NCBI GenBank assembly: GCA_009744235.1
Contig: WPHV01000001.1
Location: 496,001-560,000 of the forward strand
Direction: 5' to 3'
DNA length: 64,000 nucleotides
Origin: Gillisella vitis
Lineage (GTDB): Bacteria > Pseudomonadota > Alphaproteobacteria > Rhizobiales > Rhizobiaceae
Position 1 is the first letter of the stretch. Each line of letters starts with the position of its first letter. Under the pieces are notes generated by a model. That model made no database searches and was not told where the DNA came from. It saw only the letters and a program-made list of their open reading frames with translations. Both the position numbers and the translations under genes were made by a program. Below are positions 36,042-45,874 of this stretch, one piece after another.

Positions 36042-36773
36042 TTAATGCCGACCGCCTTCGAGATAGGCGGCACGAACCTGAGGGTCGGCCAGCAATTCCC
36101 GACCGGAACCGCTCATCGTCACCAATCCGTTGACCATGACATAGGCGCGGTCGGACAGTTTCAGCGCTGCAAACGCATTCTGCTCGACCAGGAACACGGT
36201 CAGCCCTTCTTCCTGATTGAGCTTCTTGATCGCCTCGAAAATCCCCTTGACGATCAAGGGCGCCAGCCCCAGCGATGGTTCGTCCAGCAGCAGCAGCTTG
36301 GGCCGCGCCATCAGCGCCCGGCCGATGGACAGCATCTGCTGCTCACCACCGGAAAGCGTGCCGCCGCGTTGGGCGTGACGCTCTTTCAGGCGCGGGAACA
36401 GCGTGAAGATCTTCTCGACGTCCTCCTGGAAATATTTAAGATTGTCGAGACCGGCACCCATTTGCAGGTTTTCCATCACCGTCATGCGCGGAAAAATCCG
36501 CCGCCCTTCCGGTGATTGGGCAATGCGCTGGCGAGCAATCAGATGGGTGGGCATTTTGGTAATGTCCACACCATCGAAAATCACCCGGCCGGCGCGCGCC
36601 TGCGGGCTGCCGCAAATCGTCATCATCAGCGTTGATTTGCCCGCGCCATTGGCACCGATCAGGCTGACGATCTCGCCTTTTTTAACCTCGACGCTGACAC
36701 CACCAAGCGCGCGGATATTGCCGTAATAGGTCTCGACGGCCTCAACCTTCAAAAGAGCTTCAGCAGTCATCAC
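36042..36773 (-). CDS. livF: Branched-chain amino-acid ABC transporter ATPase LivF
   Basis: A 243-residue ATPase with Walker A GANGAGKSTL, signature LSGGEQQMLSIGRALM and Walker B LLLLDEPSLGLAPL. The start MTAEALLKVEAVETYYGNIRALGGVS is typical of LivF. Its ATG overlaps the livG stop codon by four bases. Confidence 0.96.
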   Translation of the reverse strand: MMTAEALLKVEAVETYYGNIRALGGVSVEVKKGEIVSLIGANGAGKSTLMMTICGSPQARAGRVIFDGVDITKMPTHLIARQRIAQSPEGRRIFPRMTVMENLQMGAGLDNLKYFQEDVEKIFTLFPRLKERHAQRGGTLSGGEQQMLSIGRALMARPKLLLLDEPSLGLAPLIVKGIFEAIKKLNQEEGLTVFLVEQNAFAALKLSDRAYVMVNGLVTMSGSGRELLADPQVRAAYLEGGRH

Positions 36774-37645
36774 AATTTGCCTCCGGCCACGGCTTCCACA
36801 TCGGAAATCGCGTCGTCCAGTTCTTCATCCTCGACACCAAGATAGGCCGCGATGACCCTCGGGTCGTTCTTCACGTGGTCAGGCGTGCCATCGGAAATCT
36901 TCTGGCCATATTCCAGCACCACGACATGGTCGGAAATTTCCATGACCACCGACATATCGTGCTCGATCAGCATGATCGATGTGCCGGTTTCGTCCCTGAT
37001 GCCATTGAGCAACGTGTTGAGCGCCAGCGATTCCCGTGGGTTGAGGCCAGCAGCCGGCTCATCCAGGCAAAGCAATTCCGGCTCCGTACACATTGCGCGA
37101 GCGATTTCGAGACGCCGCTGTGCGCCATAGGGCAGATCGCCAGCCGGATCGTCGGCCCGCTCGATCAGGTCGGCGCGCTCCAGCCAGAACCTCGCCTTGT
37201 CGATCGACAGTGCCGCTGCCTTCTTGTAGGCGGGCAGGCCGAGCAGACCGAGCACCGTATAGCCAGAGGCCTTCATCAGCGCATTGTGCTGGGCAACCAG
37301 CAGGTTTTCCAGCACGGTCAGGCCGGAGAACAGCCGGATATTCTGGAAGGTTCGGGCCACCTTGGCTTTCTTGGTAATCTCGAAATCCGTCAGGCGTTCC
37401 AAAAGGAATTCCTTGCCGGCTTTCTGGCGCAGGGTGACCATCCCCATTGTCGGCTTGTAGAAGCCGGTAATGCAGTTGAACACCGTGGTCTTGCCTGCTC
37501 CGTTCGGGCCAATCAACGCGGTAATTTCACCGCGCCGGGCCTCAAAAGAGAAGTCGTTGATGGCCATCAAGCCGCCGAATTTCATCGACAGGTGCTCGAC
37601 CGTCAGGATTGGGTCATTGCTCATGGTTTGCGTCCCGGATGTCAT
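36770..37645 (-). CDS. livG: Branched-chain amino-acid ABC transporter ATPase LivG
   Basis: A 291-residue ATPase with Walker A GPNGAGKTTVFNCITG, the LivG-type signature LPYGAQRRLEIARAM and Walker B LLCLDEPAAGLNPRE. The ATG at 37645 shares one base with the livM stop codon, a strong sign of coupled translation; a second ATG at 37624 is an alternative. It pairs with LivF. Confidence 0.96.
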   Translation of the reverse strand: MTSGTQTMSNDPILTVEHLSMKFGGLMAINDFSFEARRGEITALIGPNGAGKTTVFNCITGFYKPTMGMVTLRQKAGKEFLLERLTDFEITKKAKVARTFQNIRLFSGLTVLENLLVAQHNALMKASGYTVLGLLGLPAYKKAAALSIDKARFWLERADLIERADDPAGDLPYGAQRRLEIARAMCTEPELLCLDEPAAGLNPRESLALNTLLNGIRDETGTSIMLIEHDMSVVMEISDHVVVLEYGQKISDGTPDHVKNDPRVIAAYLGVEDEELDDAISDVEAVAGGKL

Positions 37646-39036
37646 CAGCCGTGACCCTCCTTGGTAAAGCTGCCGGAGACAGCCTTGCGTTCCTTCAGGA
37701 AGGCCGTCGGCTCTCTGCTGCCGACAAAGCCGCGCGGCTTGAACAGCATGACCACAATCATGGCAAGACCGAATAGCAGCATGCGATACAGTTCAGGAGT
37801 AAAATCAGGTCCGAACACGTGCTTCAGGAATTCCATCTCGCGCAGCAGTTCCGTGCCACCGACCATGACGATGGCGGCGACCGCGATACCGGTCAAAGAC
37901 CCCATGCCACCCAGAACCACGATGGCGAGAATAACCGCCGATTCCAGGAAGACGAAGCTTTCCGGCGACACGAAACCCTGGCGGGCGGCAAAGAACGACC
38001 CGGCAAAACCGCCAAACATCGCGCCGATGGCAAAGGCCGTCAGCTTGGTCTTCACCGTGTCGATGCCAAGCGAGCGGCAGGCGATCTCGTCTTCGCGCAG
38101 CGCTTCCCAGGCCCGGCCTATCGGCATGCGCCGCAGCCGGATGGTCACATAGGCGGTGAGCATGCACAGCCCCAGCGCCAGATAGAACAGGAAGATCTTG
38201 TAATAGGCCGAGGACATCGGCAGGCCGAAGGTCTTGGCGAAACCATGCGCCGAGGCATCGAAAGGAATGCCGAACAGCGTAGCCTTGGGAATGCCCGATA
38301 CGCCGAACGTGCCCTGGGTGACATCCGTCCAGTTGATCAGCACCAACCGGATGATTTCCCCGAAGGCCAGCGTGACGATGGCGAGGTAATCTCCCCGCAG
38401 GCGCAGCACCGGAAAGCCGAGCATGATGCCCCAGAAGGCGGCCAGAATACCTGATATCGGCAGGAGCAGCCAGAAGGACAGGCCGAAATGCTGCGACAGC
38501 AGCGCGTAGGAATAGGCACCGACCGCATAGAAGGCGACATAGCCGAGATCCAGCAGCCCGGCCAGACCGACGACGATGTTCAATCCCCAGGCCAGCATGA
38601 CGTAGATCAGGATCTGGATGCCGAAATTATCGACATATTTCAGCGATCCCTGCGTGCCGACCAGAAAGAGAATGACCGGCGGATAGAGGATCAGCGCCAC
38701 CAGCGCGATCTTCAGGAAATGCGTCTTGAAGAAAGACGGTCGGGTATCCGTGGCAGCGGCAGGCTTTGCAGCCGCCCGCGCCTTGCGCGCTGCCGACCAG
38801 GGGCGCAAGACAGCGACCACGGCGAACCGGCCAATGGCGGCAATCGCCACGAAAATCGACAGAAGGCCCCAGCGCGTATACCAGACCAGGGCATTGTTGA
38901 TGTCCTGGTCGGTCTTGATGCCGATGAACAGCACGAACAAGCCGAGCGCCAGCAAGCCTGCGAACACGGCTTCTTTCAATGCCCGCGCCATCAGGCCGGG
39001 CTGCGCCTTGACGGCAGAAACGTCCACATTTGCCAT
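37645..39036 (-). CDS. livM: Branched-chain amino-acid ABC transporter permease LivM
   Basis: A 463-residue inner-membrane permease. An N-terminal extension of about 110 residues with three hydrophobic stretches precedes the core permease ([51 protein letters not shown]). The long form is usual in rhizobia. It begins four bases after livH. Confidence 0.96.
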   Translation of the reverse strand: MANVDVSAVKAQPGLMARALKEAVFAGLLALGLFVLFIGIKTDQDINNALVWYTRWGLLSIFVAIAAIGRFAVVAVLRPWSAARKARAAAKPAAATDTRPSFFKTHFLKIALVALILYPPVILFLVGTQGSLKYVDNFGIQILIYVMLAWGLNIVVGLAGLLDLGYVAFYAVGAYSYALLSQHFGLSFWLLLPISGILAAFWGIMLGFPVLRLRGDYLAIVTLAFGEIIRLVLINWTDVTQGTFGVSGIPKATLFGIPFDASAHGFAKTFGLPMSSAYYKIFLFYLALGLCMLTAYVTIRLRRMPIGRAWEALREDEIACRSLGIDTVKTKLTAFAIGAMFGGFAGSFFAARQGFVSPESFVFLESAVILAIVVLGGMGSLTGIAVAAIVMVGGTELLREMEFLKHVFGPDFTPELYRMLLFGLAMIVVMLFKPRGFVGSREPTAFLKERKAVSGSFTKEGHG

Positions 39037-39040
39037 GATC

Positions 39041-39943
39041 TCAGACCTTCTCGACTTCGGGACGGCCCAGGATGCCGGTCGGTTTGAAAATCAGCACGAA
39101 AGCCAGGATGCCAAACGTCGCAACATCCTTGTAGGCGATGGTGAAATAGGCCGACCACAGGGATTCGATCAGACCGATCAAGAGACCACCGAGGACGGCG
39201 CCCGGCAGCGAGCCGATGCCACCCAGAACCGCCGCGGTAAAGGCCTTGACGCCAGGAATGAAGCCATCGGTAAAGGAGGCAACCCCATAATACATCAGAT
39301 ACATTGTACCAGCCACCGCAGCCAGCGCCGCCCCCATCACGAAGGTGACGGAAATGGTCCGGTCGACGTCGACACCCAAAAGGGCCGCCATCTTGCGGTC
39401 TTGCTCGGTGGCGCGTTGAGCACGGCCAAGCGGCGTCTTGTTGACGATATACCAGAAGGCCGCCAGCAGCACCGCCGTTACCGCAACGATGATCATCTGC
39501 TTCAGCGACACCGTGATGGCGCCGAAATGATAGACGTCATTGACCAGCGCCGGAATTGGCTTGTTACGAGGGCCCTGCGCGACCTGAATGAAGTTGGACA
39601 GTGCAATCGACATGCCGATTGCCGTAATCAGCGGCGCCAGCCGGAAGGACCCGCGCAAGGGCCGATAGGCGACCCGCTCGATGGTCCAGTTCCACAAACC
39701 GGTCATCACCATCGATACAACCAACATGATCAGCAGCGCCAAAGCCACTGGAATGCCTGCAAAAAATGTCGTGAGAAGCAAAAAGACAATCAAGGCGGCA
39801 AAACCGCCGAGCATGAAAATATCGCCATGGGCGAAGTTGATCATGCCGACAATCCCGTAGACCATCGTATAACCGATCGCCACCAAGCCATAAATCGAGC
39901 CAAGCGTCAGCCCGTTGATAAGCTGCTGGATGAAATAATCCAT
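39041..39943 (-). CDS. livH: Branched-chain amino-acid ABC transporter permease LivH
   Basis: A 300-residue permease with the family block [24 protein letters not shown] and [20 protein letters not shown]. First gene of livHMGF-DUF6867-livK. The 260 bases upstream up to the TetR gene hold its promoter; I could not assign the elements. Confidence 0.96.
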   Translation of the reverse strand: MDYFIQQLINGLTLGSIYGLVAIGYTMVYGIVGMINFAHGDIFMLGGFAALIVFLLLTTFFAGIPVALALLIMLVVSMVMTGLWNWTIERVAYRPLRGSFRLAPLITAIGMSIALSNFIQVAQGPRNKPIPALVNDVYHFGAITVSLKQMIIVAVTAVLLAAFWYIVNKTPLGRAQRATEQDRKMAALLGVDVDRTISVTFVMGAALAAVAGTMYLMYYGVASFTDGFIPGVKAFTAAVLGGIGSLPGAVLGGLLIGLIESLWSAYFTIAYKDVATFGILAFVLIFKPTGILGRPEVEKV

Positions 39944-40205
39944 ACATTATCCCCCGGATGCCGATCAAACGCAGCATCCATATGTTGTCCCATTCGGGTT
40001 CTTCGTGTTGGAGGGATTTGATATCGGTTTCGACAAAAATGTGAAGCCTAAAAGCTTTGCAGCGCGTATTTTTCTGTCAATTGCTCAACATATCGGCAGT
40101 TTTTGCACAAATTCGGCATTAAACCTGGAATTGCGCCCAAAAAGCGCGCAGGTGACTCTGGAACAACTTGCCAAATGAAAAAAACCTGGATGGTTTCGTG
40201 GTTTT

Positions 40206-40832
40206 TTACGAAGGCATCAGCAGCCGCAGCGCCAAGTCCACACGCATGCGGATCTCGCTATCCAGATCCTCTGCCTGCTTGCCGAACATCAGAACCTTCG
40301 TCTGCAACGGCCCCAGAACCGCCCCGACAAAGATGTCTGCAATATCACGGCGATCAACCCCCTCGGATGGGCTGACCGCGACGTGAAAATCCAGTTCCTG
40401 CGCCAGGAAGGCTCGAAAATTCTCGACACAATCCTCGTAAAATTGCCGGGTCAGGCCGGGATGCTTGCCCGCTTCGGCAATGATCAGCCGGGTCACCAGA
40501 ATCTGGCGTGGCGACAAGACGAACCGAGCCAGAGCCTCCAGCGCCAATCGCACTCTCTCACGCGGGTCAGCCGTTTGCCCGCGCTGACCGCCGATTTCGA
40601 TCTGCAATTGATCATGAGACTGGATCAACGCGGTAAACAAGCAGCGCTTATCAGGAAAAAACCGGTAGACGGTCTTTTTCGCCATACCGGCCAGACGCGC
40701 CACCTCCTCCATGGTCGCATCGCCAAAGCCCATAGCGTCAAACACCACTTCGGCAGCCTTGAGAATACGCTCACGCCGTTCCTCATCCGGCATGACTGGC
40801 AGACGCATGACCACTCGCTGCTGTTCGGACAT
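40206..40832 (-). CDS. TetR-family repressor
   Basis: A 208-residue regulator. The N-terminal helix-turn-helix reads RRERILKAAEVVFDAMGFGDATMEEVARLAGMAKKTVYRFFPDKRCLFTALI, classic for TetR, and the rest is a helical ligand-binding domain with a TetR_C-like region (FVLSPRQILVTRLIIAEAGKHPGLTRQFYE). The ATG at 40832 is preferred over upstream starts because those would place the operators inside the gene. It is divergent from a Bcr/CflA exporter and almost certainly represses it through the sites at 40863-40910. Confidence 0.93.
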   Translation of the reverse strand: MSEQQRVVMRLPVMPDEERRERILKAAEVVFDAMGFGDATMEEVARLAGMAKKTVYRFFPDKRCLFTALIQSHDQLQIEIGGQRGQTADPRERVRLALEALARFVLSPRQILVTRLIIAEAGKHPGLTRQFYEDCVENFRAFLAQELDFHVAVSPSEGVDRRDIADIFVGAVLGPLQTKVLMFGKQAEDLDSEIRMRVDLALRLLMPS

Positions 40833-40862
40833 CGGTCTTCTCACACTTTCGACTTGACAAAC

Positions 40863-40910
40863 GGAAACGAAAGCGTTTCCTGATCGTCGGGAGGAAACGA
40901 CAACGTTTCC
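40863..40910. promoter_or_regulatory. Two TetR operators, GGAAACG-N4-CGTTTCC
   Basis: Two 18-bp inverted repeats with identical seven-base arms lie at 40863-40880 (spacer AAAG) and 40893-40910 (spacer ACAA), centre to centre 30 bases apart, i.e. close to three helical turns and so on the same face of the DNA. They begin 31 bases upstream of the tetR start codon and on the way to the divergent exporter. Confidence 0.75.
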
Positions 40911-41007
40911 ATGCTTACCGCATAATTTATCCGACCGAAATGGTAAAAGATCAATTCTGCGGCATTCAAACATCTAGACGACTGCGCACACAACGAACCA
41001 AAGGCGA

Positions 41008-41063
41008 GCTGCTGCATGATTTTCTGAACCGCATCCGGTTCAGGGTAGAAATCATGCAGCAGC
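41008..41063. repeat. Hairpin repeat, family 2
   Basis: GCTGCTGCATGATTTT-CTGAACCG and CGGTTCAG-GGTAGAAATCATGCAGCAGC pair over nearly the whole length around CATC. The same layout (CTGCAT-AATT arms, AACCG/CGGTT centre) returns at 61169-61219 and, degraded, at 42407-42454. It is a known kind of dispersed element in Rhizobiaceae. Confidence 0.75.
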
Positions 41064-41150
41064 GCACATGCGTCAAGGGAAACGCAGAGTGCTTCATGTG
41101 CAGCGCGGTAAAGATGTATGGCTGGCATGGTCAGATTCAGGAATATGAAA

Positions 41151-42356
41151 ATGGACCGAAAAACCCTTGTTCTAGCCATCTCCATCGGCATGATCTGCGC
41201 CATCGGGCCGCTTGCAACGGATATGTATCTGGGCGCCATGCCACTGATGGCTACGAGCTTATCGACCACAGCCGCAACGATCCAGTTGTCCGTCATGACA
41301 TTTTTTTCCGGTTTCACCATCGGGCAGATGTTCTACGGACCGATTTCCGACAGGACCGGCCGCAAGCCGATAATTTATGTGGCATTGGCTATCTTCTGCC
41401 TATCCTCCTTCGGCTGTCTGACCGCATCGACCGGCGAGCAATTGCTGGTATGGCGCTTCATACAGGGCGTGGGCGGCTCGATCGGCATGGTCATCGGAAC
41501 AGCCATCATCCGCGACACGCATACCGGCTCGGCAGCCACAAAGCTGATGTCCATGGTGATGCTGGTCATCGGCGTCGCCCCGATCCTCGCACCGTTTGCC
41601 GGCAGTCTCATTCTGAAAATAGCCAATTGGCAGATGATTTTCGTATTGCTCGGCTGCTATGCGGCGCTGTGCTTGCTGGTCGTCGCGATCTGGCTTCCCG
41701 AAACCCGGTTGCCGGCCGACCGCGCTTCCAGTAAACCCAGCCGTGCCCTCATTACCTATGGCGGATTGCTGATCAGCCGCAATTTCATCCCCTATGCTGG
41801 CACCATGGCGCTCGTCCAGGGCGGGTTCTTCGCCTATATCGCCGGGTCGTCTTTCATGCTGATGACCGTCTACGGGCTTTCGGCCATCAGTTACTCGATT
41901 ATCTTCAGCACCAACGCAATCGGCCTTGGAATCGGCACACAGATATGCAACCGGTTTGCCACACGGTTCGGTGTAAAGGCCGCGGTACGCGGCTCCGTGC
42001 TGCTCTACACGGTCATCGCCCTGGTACTGGTCGCCACCCAGCTGACCGGCACCGATAGCCTGACAGTCACCTGCATCCTGATGTTTATTCTCGTCATGTC
42101 GATTGGCGGCATCATGCCGGGTTGCAACGTGCTGGCAATGGAAGCCCATGGCACCATTGCCGGGACTGCCGCCGCCCTGGCGGGAGGCCTTTCCTTTGGC
42201 GCAGGCGCCCTGTCCAGCTTTGTCCTCGGGCTGTTGGAAAACGGCACCGCCCTGCCTCTGGTCAGCGTCATGGCCGGTTGCGGTATCCTGGCTGTACTTG
42301 TTACGCAGGTGTTTTTCGAGGACCGCCAAGAGACAACAGTTCCCGAAAAAGCCTGA
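41151..42356 (+). CDS. MFS drug exporter, Bcr/CflA family
   Basis: A 401-residue proton-driven exporter with twelve predicted membrane helices. The family signature IGPLATDMYLGAMPLMATSL opens helix 1, and the MFS loop motif GPISDRTGRKPI lies between helices 2 and 3. The ATG at 41151 has AGGAA seven bases upstream; an ATG at 41145 is too close to it. Bcr/CflA proteins expel compounds such as bicyclomycin, chloramphenicol or sulfonamides. The divergent TetR gene is the probable regulator, so the exporter is likely induced by its substrate. Confidence 0.93.
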   Translation: MDRKTLVLAISIGMICAIGPLATDMYLGAMPLMATSLSTTAATIQLSVMTFFSGFTIGQMFYGPISDRTGRKPIIYVALAIFCLSSFGCLTASTGEQLLVWRFIQGVGGSIGMVIGTAIIRDTHTGSAATKLMSMVMLVIGVAPILAPFAGSLILKIANWQMIFVLLGCYAALCLLVVAIWLPETRLPADRASSKPSRALITYGGLLISRNFIPYAGTMALVQGGFFAYIAGSSFMLMTVYGLSAISYSIIFSTNAIGLGIGTQICNRFATRFGVKAAVRGSVLLYTVIALVLVATQLTGTDSLTVTCILMFILVMSIGGIMPGCNVLAMEAHGTIAGTAAALAGGLSFGAGALSSFVLGLLENGTALPLVSVMAGCGILAVLVTQVFFEDRQETTVPEKA

Positions 42357-42834
42357 CGAAGATCGGGAATTCTCCCGAGTACCGGCGCGGTAACTCGCTA
42401 CATCTGCTGCATAATTCTCGATTTGAATCGATTCCGCTTTCAGGAATTATCCAGTAAAACGATAGGGCAAGCATTGGCGCTTGCCCTTGACAGCTCTTCT
42501 TTATTCAATCTTATTGAAAGCTAAAGAGCTGCCCGCATACATAGCGCTTCCCCCTCTTTTTGTGGTATGGATCACCAGGTTCTGTGGAAAGAAATACGAG
42601 GCGTTTATTGAAAATGACCTTTCGTATTTGGCTTTTGAATACCTCAAGATACGGATAAATTTGAGATATTTGACATTGGTCAAAGCAGGGGATGCGGTCC
42701 ACATCTTCCATGCCTTCGTATAAAATGGCAAAAAAAAGGCGTTTTCATTCCTCGATTCAATCGTTATAAAACAGACATATGCAGGCAGACGGCAGACACG
42801 TGATAGCCATCGTTTCGAGGGGAAACGCCGAAAG
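42357..42834. other. AT-rich intergenic region without a supported gene
   Basis: Apart from a degraded family 2 repeat (42407-42454) I see nothing definite. An 80-codon frame starting with TTG at 42481 has no ribosome-binding site and no recognisable motif. The AT-rich segment 42500-42790 is unlike the flanking genes. The cysC promoter should lie near the right end. Confidence 0.5.
42407..42454. repeat. Degraded hairpin repeat, family 2
   Basis: CTGCATAATTC (42407-42417) and GAATTATCCAG (42444-42454) are complementary except for one base, with a GATTTGAATCGATTC centre. It resembles the elements at 41008 and 61169. Confidence 0.55.
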
Positions 42835-43464
42835 ATGATAGCAGCGCATGACACGAGGACGATCGTGACGTCACAGCAAAACATCGTCGTCCAGCAATTG
42901 CAGGTCCGCCGGGAGGCGCGCGCCGTTATCAAACGCCAGCACCCCCGGGTGATCTGGCTTACCGGCCTGTCTGGCTCGGGAAAATCCACTGTCGCCAACG
43001 CCTTGGAAAGTGAACTGCACGACCAGGGATACCACACCTATATTCTCGACGGCGACAATGTCCGTCACGGACTGAACCGGGATCTGGGGTTTTCCGATGC
43101 CGACAGGGTGGAAAATATCCGCCGGGTGGCAGAAGTCGCCAAGCTGATGGCGGATGCAGGCCTGATCGTGATCGTCTCATTCATCTCCCCCTTTCAGGCC
43201 GACCGCGACATGGCCCGCGCCTTGATGGCAGACGGCGAATTCATTGAAGTTTTCATCGATACACCCTTGCAGGAATGCATGCGGCGCGATCCAAAGGGCC
43301 TTTATCGCCGCGCGCTGATGGGAGAGATCAAGCAGTTTACCGGGGTCAGTTCCAGTTACGAGGCGCCACAACATCCGGATATTCATTTGAAGACCGCTCA
43401 GGCCACTCCAACGGAAATGGCCAACCAGGTGATTGGTTATCTCACGGAAATCGCACCTGCCTGA
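42835..43464 (+). CDS. cysC: Adenylyl-sulfate kinase (APS kinase)
   Basis: CysC phosphorylates adenosine 5'-phosphosulfate to PAPS, the donor for sulfate reduction or sulfation. The 209-residue protein has P-loop [26 protein letters not shown], and the lid region DPKGLYRRA. It is a separate kinase, not fused to CysN, and no cysD or cysN is nearby. CysQ follows 73 bases downstream on the same strand, which ties the pair together by metabolism. Confidence 0.96.
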   Translation: MIAAHDTRTIVTSQQNIVVQQLQVRREARAVIKRQHPRVIWLTGLSGSGKSTVANALESELHDQGYHTYILDGDNVRHGLNRDLGFSDADRVENIRRVAEVAKLMADAGLIVIVSFISPFQADRDMARALMADGEFIEVFIDTPLQECMRRDPKGLYRRALMGEIKQFTGVSSSYEAPQHPDIHLKTAQATPTEMANQVIGYLTEIAPA

Positions 43465-43537
43465 TAGAAGATCTGGACAAATAGAGTGGAAAAATTGAAC
43501 ACGTATCGTGTAGCCTGCGTTTTTTGAGGAACATGAC

Positions 43538-44320
43538 GTGATTGATTTGTTTGAAAAGGCGGCAATAGCCGCTGGGCGCGATATTATGGACGTGTTCCAC
43601 AATGGCCCAACGGTGCGCACCAAAAGCGACGCCTCACCGGTGACCGAGGCCGATGAGCGGGCTGAAGCGATCATTCTTGCCGCCCTGGCTGCGCAGTTTC
43701 CCGCTATTCCCGTGGTGGCCGAGGAAGCCGTTGCCGCCGGCAATATTCCTCAGACCAGAGGCCAACCCTTCATTCTGGTCGATCCGCTTGACGGCACCAA
43801 GGAATTCATTCGCAAGAGTTCCGACTTCACGGTCAATATCGCGCTGATCGAGGCCGGTGTACCTGTCATGGGCATCGTCTATGCTCCGGCGCGCGGCCAA
43901 GCCTATATTGGCGACCGTAGTGGTGCGCTCAAGATCGAGATCGATGCCAATTTCCAACCGGTTTCGCGACAGTCCATCACGGTCCGCACTCCTTCGGGCA
44001 CGTTGATTGCAGTGGCCAGCCGCGCGCATAGCGGCCCGGAAACCGAAGAATTCCTGGTAAACCACGCCATAACCGATACCCGTTCCGTCGGTTCCTCGCT
44101 AAAATTCTGCCTGGTGGCGGAAGGGGCGGCCGATGTCTATCCACGCTTCGGCCGAACGATGGAATGGGATACTGCCGCAGGCGACGCCGTGCTGCGGGCA
44201 GCTGGCGGCATAACGGTTGGGCCGGACGGCGCACCGCTGCTCTACGGCAAACGCGATCAGCTCAATGATAGCGACTTCGCCAATCCCTCCTTCATCGCCT
44301 GGGGCGGCAAAAAGGCCTGA
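43538..44320 (+). CDS. cysQ: 3'(2'),5'-bisphosphate nucleotidase CysQ
   Basis: CysQ removes PAP, the toxic by-product of PAPS use. The 260-residue protein has the inositol-monophosphatase-like metal motifs SPVTEADERAE, EEAVAAG, DPLDGTKEF and EWDTAAGDAVLRAAGG. Start is GTG at 43538 with GAGGA eight bases upstream; the nearby ATG at 43533 reads straight into a stop. Together with cysC it forms a PAPS make-and-clear pair. Confidence 0.96.
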   Translation: MIDLFEKAAIAAGRDIMDVFHNGPTVRTKSDASPVTEADERAEAIILAALAAQFPAIPVVAEEAVAAGNIPQTRGQPFILVDPLDGTKEFIRKSSDFTVNIALIEAGVPVMGIVYAPARGQAYIGDRSGALKIEIDANFQPVSRQSITVRTPSGTLIAVASRAHSGPETEEFLVNHAITDTRSVGSSLKFCLVAEGAADVYPRFGRTMEWDTAAGDAVLRAAGGITVGPDGAPLLYGKRDQLNDSDFANPSFIAWGGKKA

Positions 44321-44547
44321 GCCTTCAGCCTTCCCCGGTGAACTCGAAACCGGGAATTGCCTGAAAAATCATATCTCTCCTGCCGGTCTTATCCACCGTC
44401 AAACGGTCGCGCCGATAATGGCGCGAGCGCTGGAGCTGGCTTGCCGATCCCATCGGCTTGGCCAGCTCCGGATTTTGACAGGATGCGATCTCCGGCCAGG
44501 TCTTGCTTGCCAACCGGATATCGCTCCACATTGATGGAGACGACACA

Positions 44548-45585
44548 ATGGCAGACAATAGTCCACGCCTCGATTTGCCTTATATCCTGCCCTCCCAGGC
44601 CCAGAAACATGTCACCCATAACGAAGCACTGCTGGTTCTCGATGCAGTAACGCAGCTTGTGATTGAGGGCACTTTTACCACGCCACCTACCTCCCCTGCC
44701 GCCGGCACCTGTTACTGGGTTGCGGCCACCGCGACGGATGCCTGGGCTGGCAAGGAAGCGCACATCGCCGCCTGGCAGGATGACAGCTGGGCTTTCCTGG
44801 CACCCGCCGCCGGTTGGCGCGCTTATGTCCGCGCAACGGGCCGATTGCAGACCTATGACGGCACGGCCTGGCAGGATCTCGCCCTGCCCGACACGGCCTC
44901 CTTTTCCCGGCTTGGGATCAATGCCACAGCCGATGACACCAACCGGCTGGCCGTGTCGAGCGATGCCGTGCTTCTCAATCACGCCGGTGGCGACAACAGG
45001 CTTAAACTCAACAAGGCTGGCGAGAGCAATACGGCAACGCTTCTCTATCAGTCCAACTGGCAAGGCCGCGCCGAAATGGGGCTGGCCGGCTCGGACCAGT
45101 TCAGCATCAAAGTCTGCAATGACAGTGGCAGTTGGACCACCGCCCTGCTGATTAGCGGCGACGGCACCGTCACCCATCCGGCAAGACCCGTCGCCCGGGC
45201 AAAACTGACAAGCCCGTCCCTTGTGGTTTCCAGCGGCATGGTTACCGGATTTAACGGACTGGTCATCAGTCAGGGCAATATGCTGCTTGCCACCGCCACG
45301 GCAAGCGGCAATGGGCAAAGCCTGAAAGTGCCGGTCGCTGGCCTATACATGATCTCTCTTACCCTCGCCACCGCCGCTACCGACACCTATACTGCAACCG
45401 TGGTGGACACCGCTCAGACGAGCCTTTTAAAGATGACCATCGGCACGACGGAAACCGCTGCCGAAACCCATAGGACGGCCCTGATCATGCTGGAAGCCGG
45501 AGCCGAAATCAGCCTGTTGCATAATGGCACGGCCACATTTGCCACCACCGGTGCGGGCATTAAATTTTCGATATTCCTAATATAA
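44548..45585 (+). CDS. DUF2793-domain protein with C-terminal jelly-roll-like domain
   Basis: A 345-residue protein. The N-terminal DUF2793 block is clear: PRLDLPYILPSQAQKHVTHNEALLVLDAV. This domain occurs in phage tail fibres and tail-associated proteins of alphaproteobacterial prophages and gene-transfer agents. The last 110 residues (LKVPVAGLYMISLTLATAAT...FSIFLI) resemble the C1q/TNF-like trimeric fold; this is an inference from pattern. No signal peptide. No other phage gene lies nearby, so it is an isolated member. The ATG at 44548 has GGAGA upstream. Confidence 0.8.
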   Translation: MADNSPRLDLPYILPSQAQKHVTHNEALLVLDAVTQLVIEGTFTTPPTSPAAGTCYWVAATATDAWAGKEAHIAAWQDDSWAFLAPAAGWRAYVRATGRLQTYDGTAWQDLALPDTASFSRLGINATADDTNRLAVSSDAVLLNHAGGDNRLKLNKAGESNTATLLYQSNWQGRAEMGLAGSDQFSIKVCNDSGSWTTALLISGDGTVTHPARPVARAKLTSPSLVVSSGMVTGFNGLVISQGNMLLATATASGNGQSLKVPVAGLYMISLTLATAATDTYTATVVDTAQTSLLKMTIGTTETAAETHRTALIMLEAGAEISLLHNGTATFATTGAGIKFSIFLI

Positions 45586-45678
45586 AAGACACTATCGTCG
45601 TCAAACCGGCGTAGCAAAATGGCAACAATGTTCCGATTTGAGAAAATAGACCCAAGAAGAAACATTTACTTCAGAAGG

Positions 45679-45693
45679 TTAACCATTCGTTAA
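45679..45693 (+). promoter_or_regulatory. Perfect CtrA full box
   Basis: TTAACCATTCGTTAA fits TTAA-N7-TTAA exactly and includes the TTAACCAT half-site. It lies 181 bases before the ExoY-like sugar transferase start and 94 bases after the DUF2793 stop. Confidence 0.6.
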
Positions 45694-45874
45694 GTTTGTT
45701 CATGACGAGCGCCCTATTTGGGACTACATAAGCCACAAGAACTTTAGTCGGGAACAAATGGCGGTGCGAAAGCGGAGGAAATACACTCGGCTCGCATCTG
45801 CACGCAACCAAGAATCTGGAGTTAGTTGACACCGGTATAATCGGCTCGGCTGCTCCAGGAGGGACGAGGCTGGA

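Larger units (their letters stand above)
40833..41150. other. Divergent promoter region with operators and a repeat
   Basis: This 318-base gap between the TetR and exporter genes holds two TetR-type operators (40863-40910) and a long hairpin repeat (41008-41063). No coding frame is supported. Confidence 0.6.

Noticed and set aside
42481..42723. 80-codon hydrophobic frame upstream of cysC
   Set aside because: TTG start, no ribosome-binding site, no homologous pattern recognised, and an AT-rich non-coding look.
44548..45585. DUF2793 gene as a sign of a prophage or gene-transfer agent
   Set aside because: No capsid, terminase, portal, integrase or other tail gene is found nearby, so only a single phage-like gene can be claimed.
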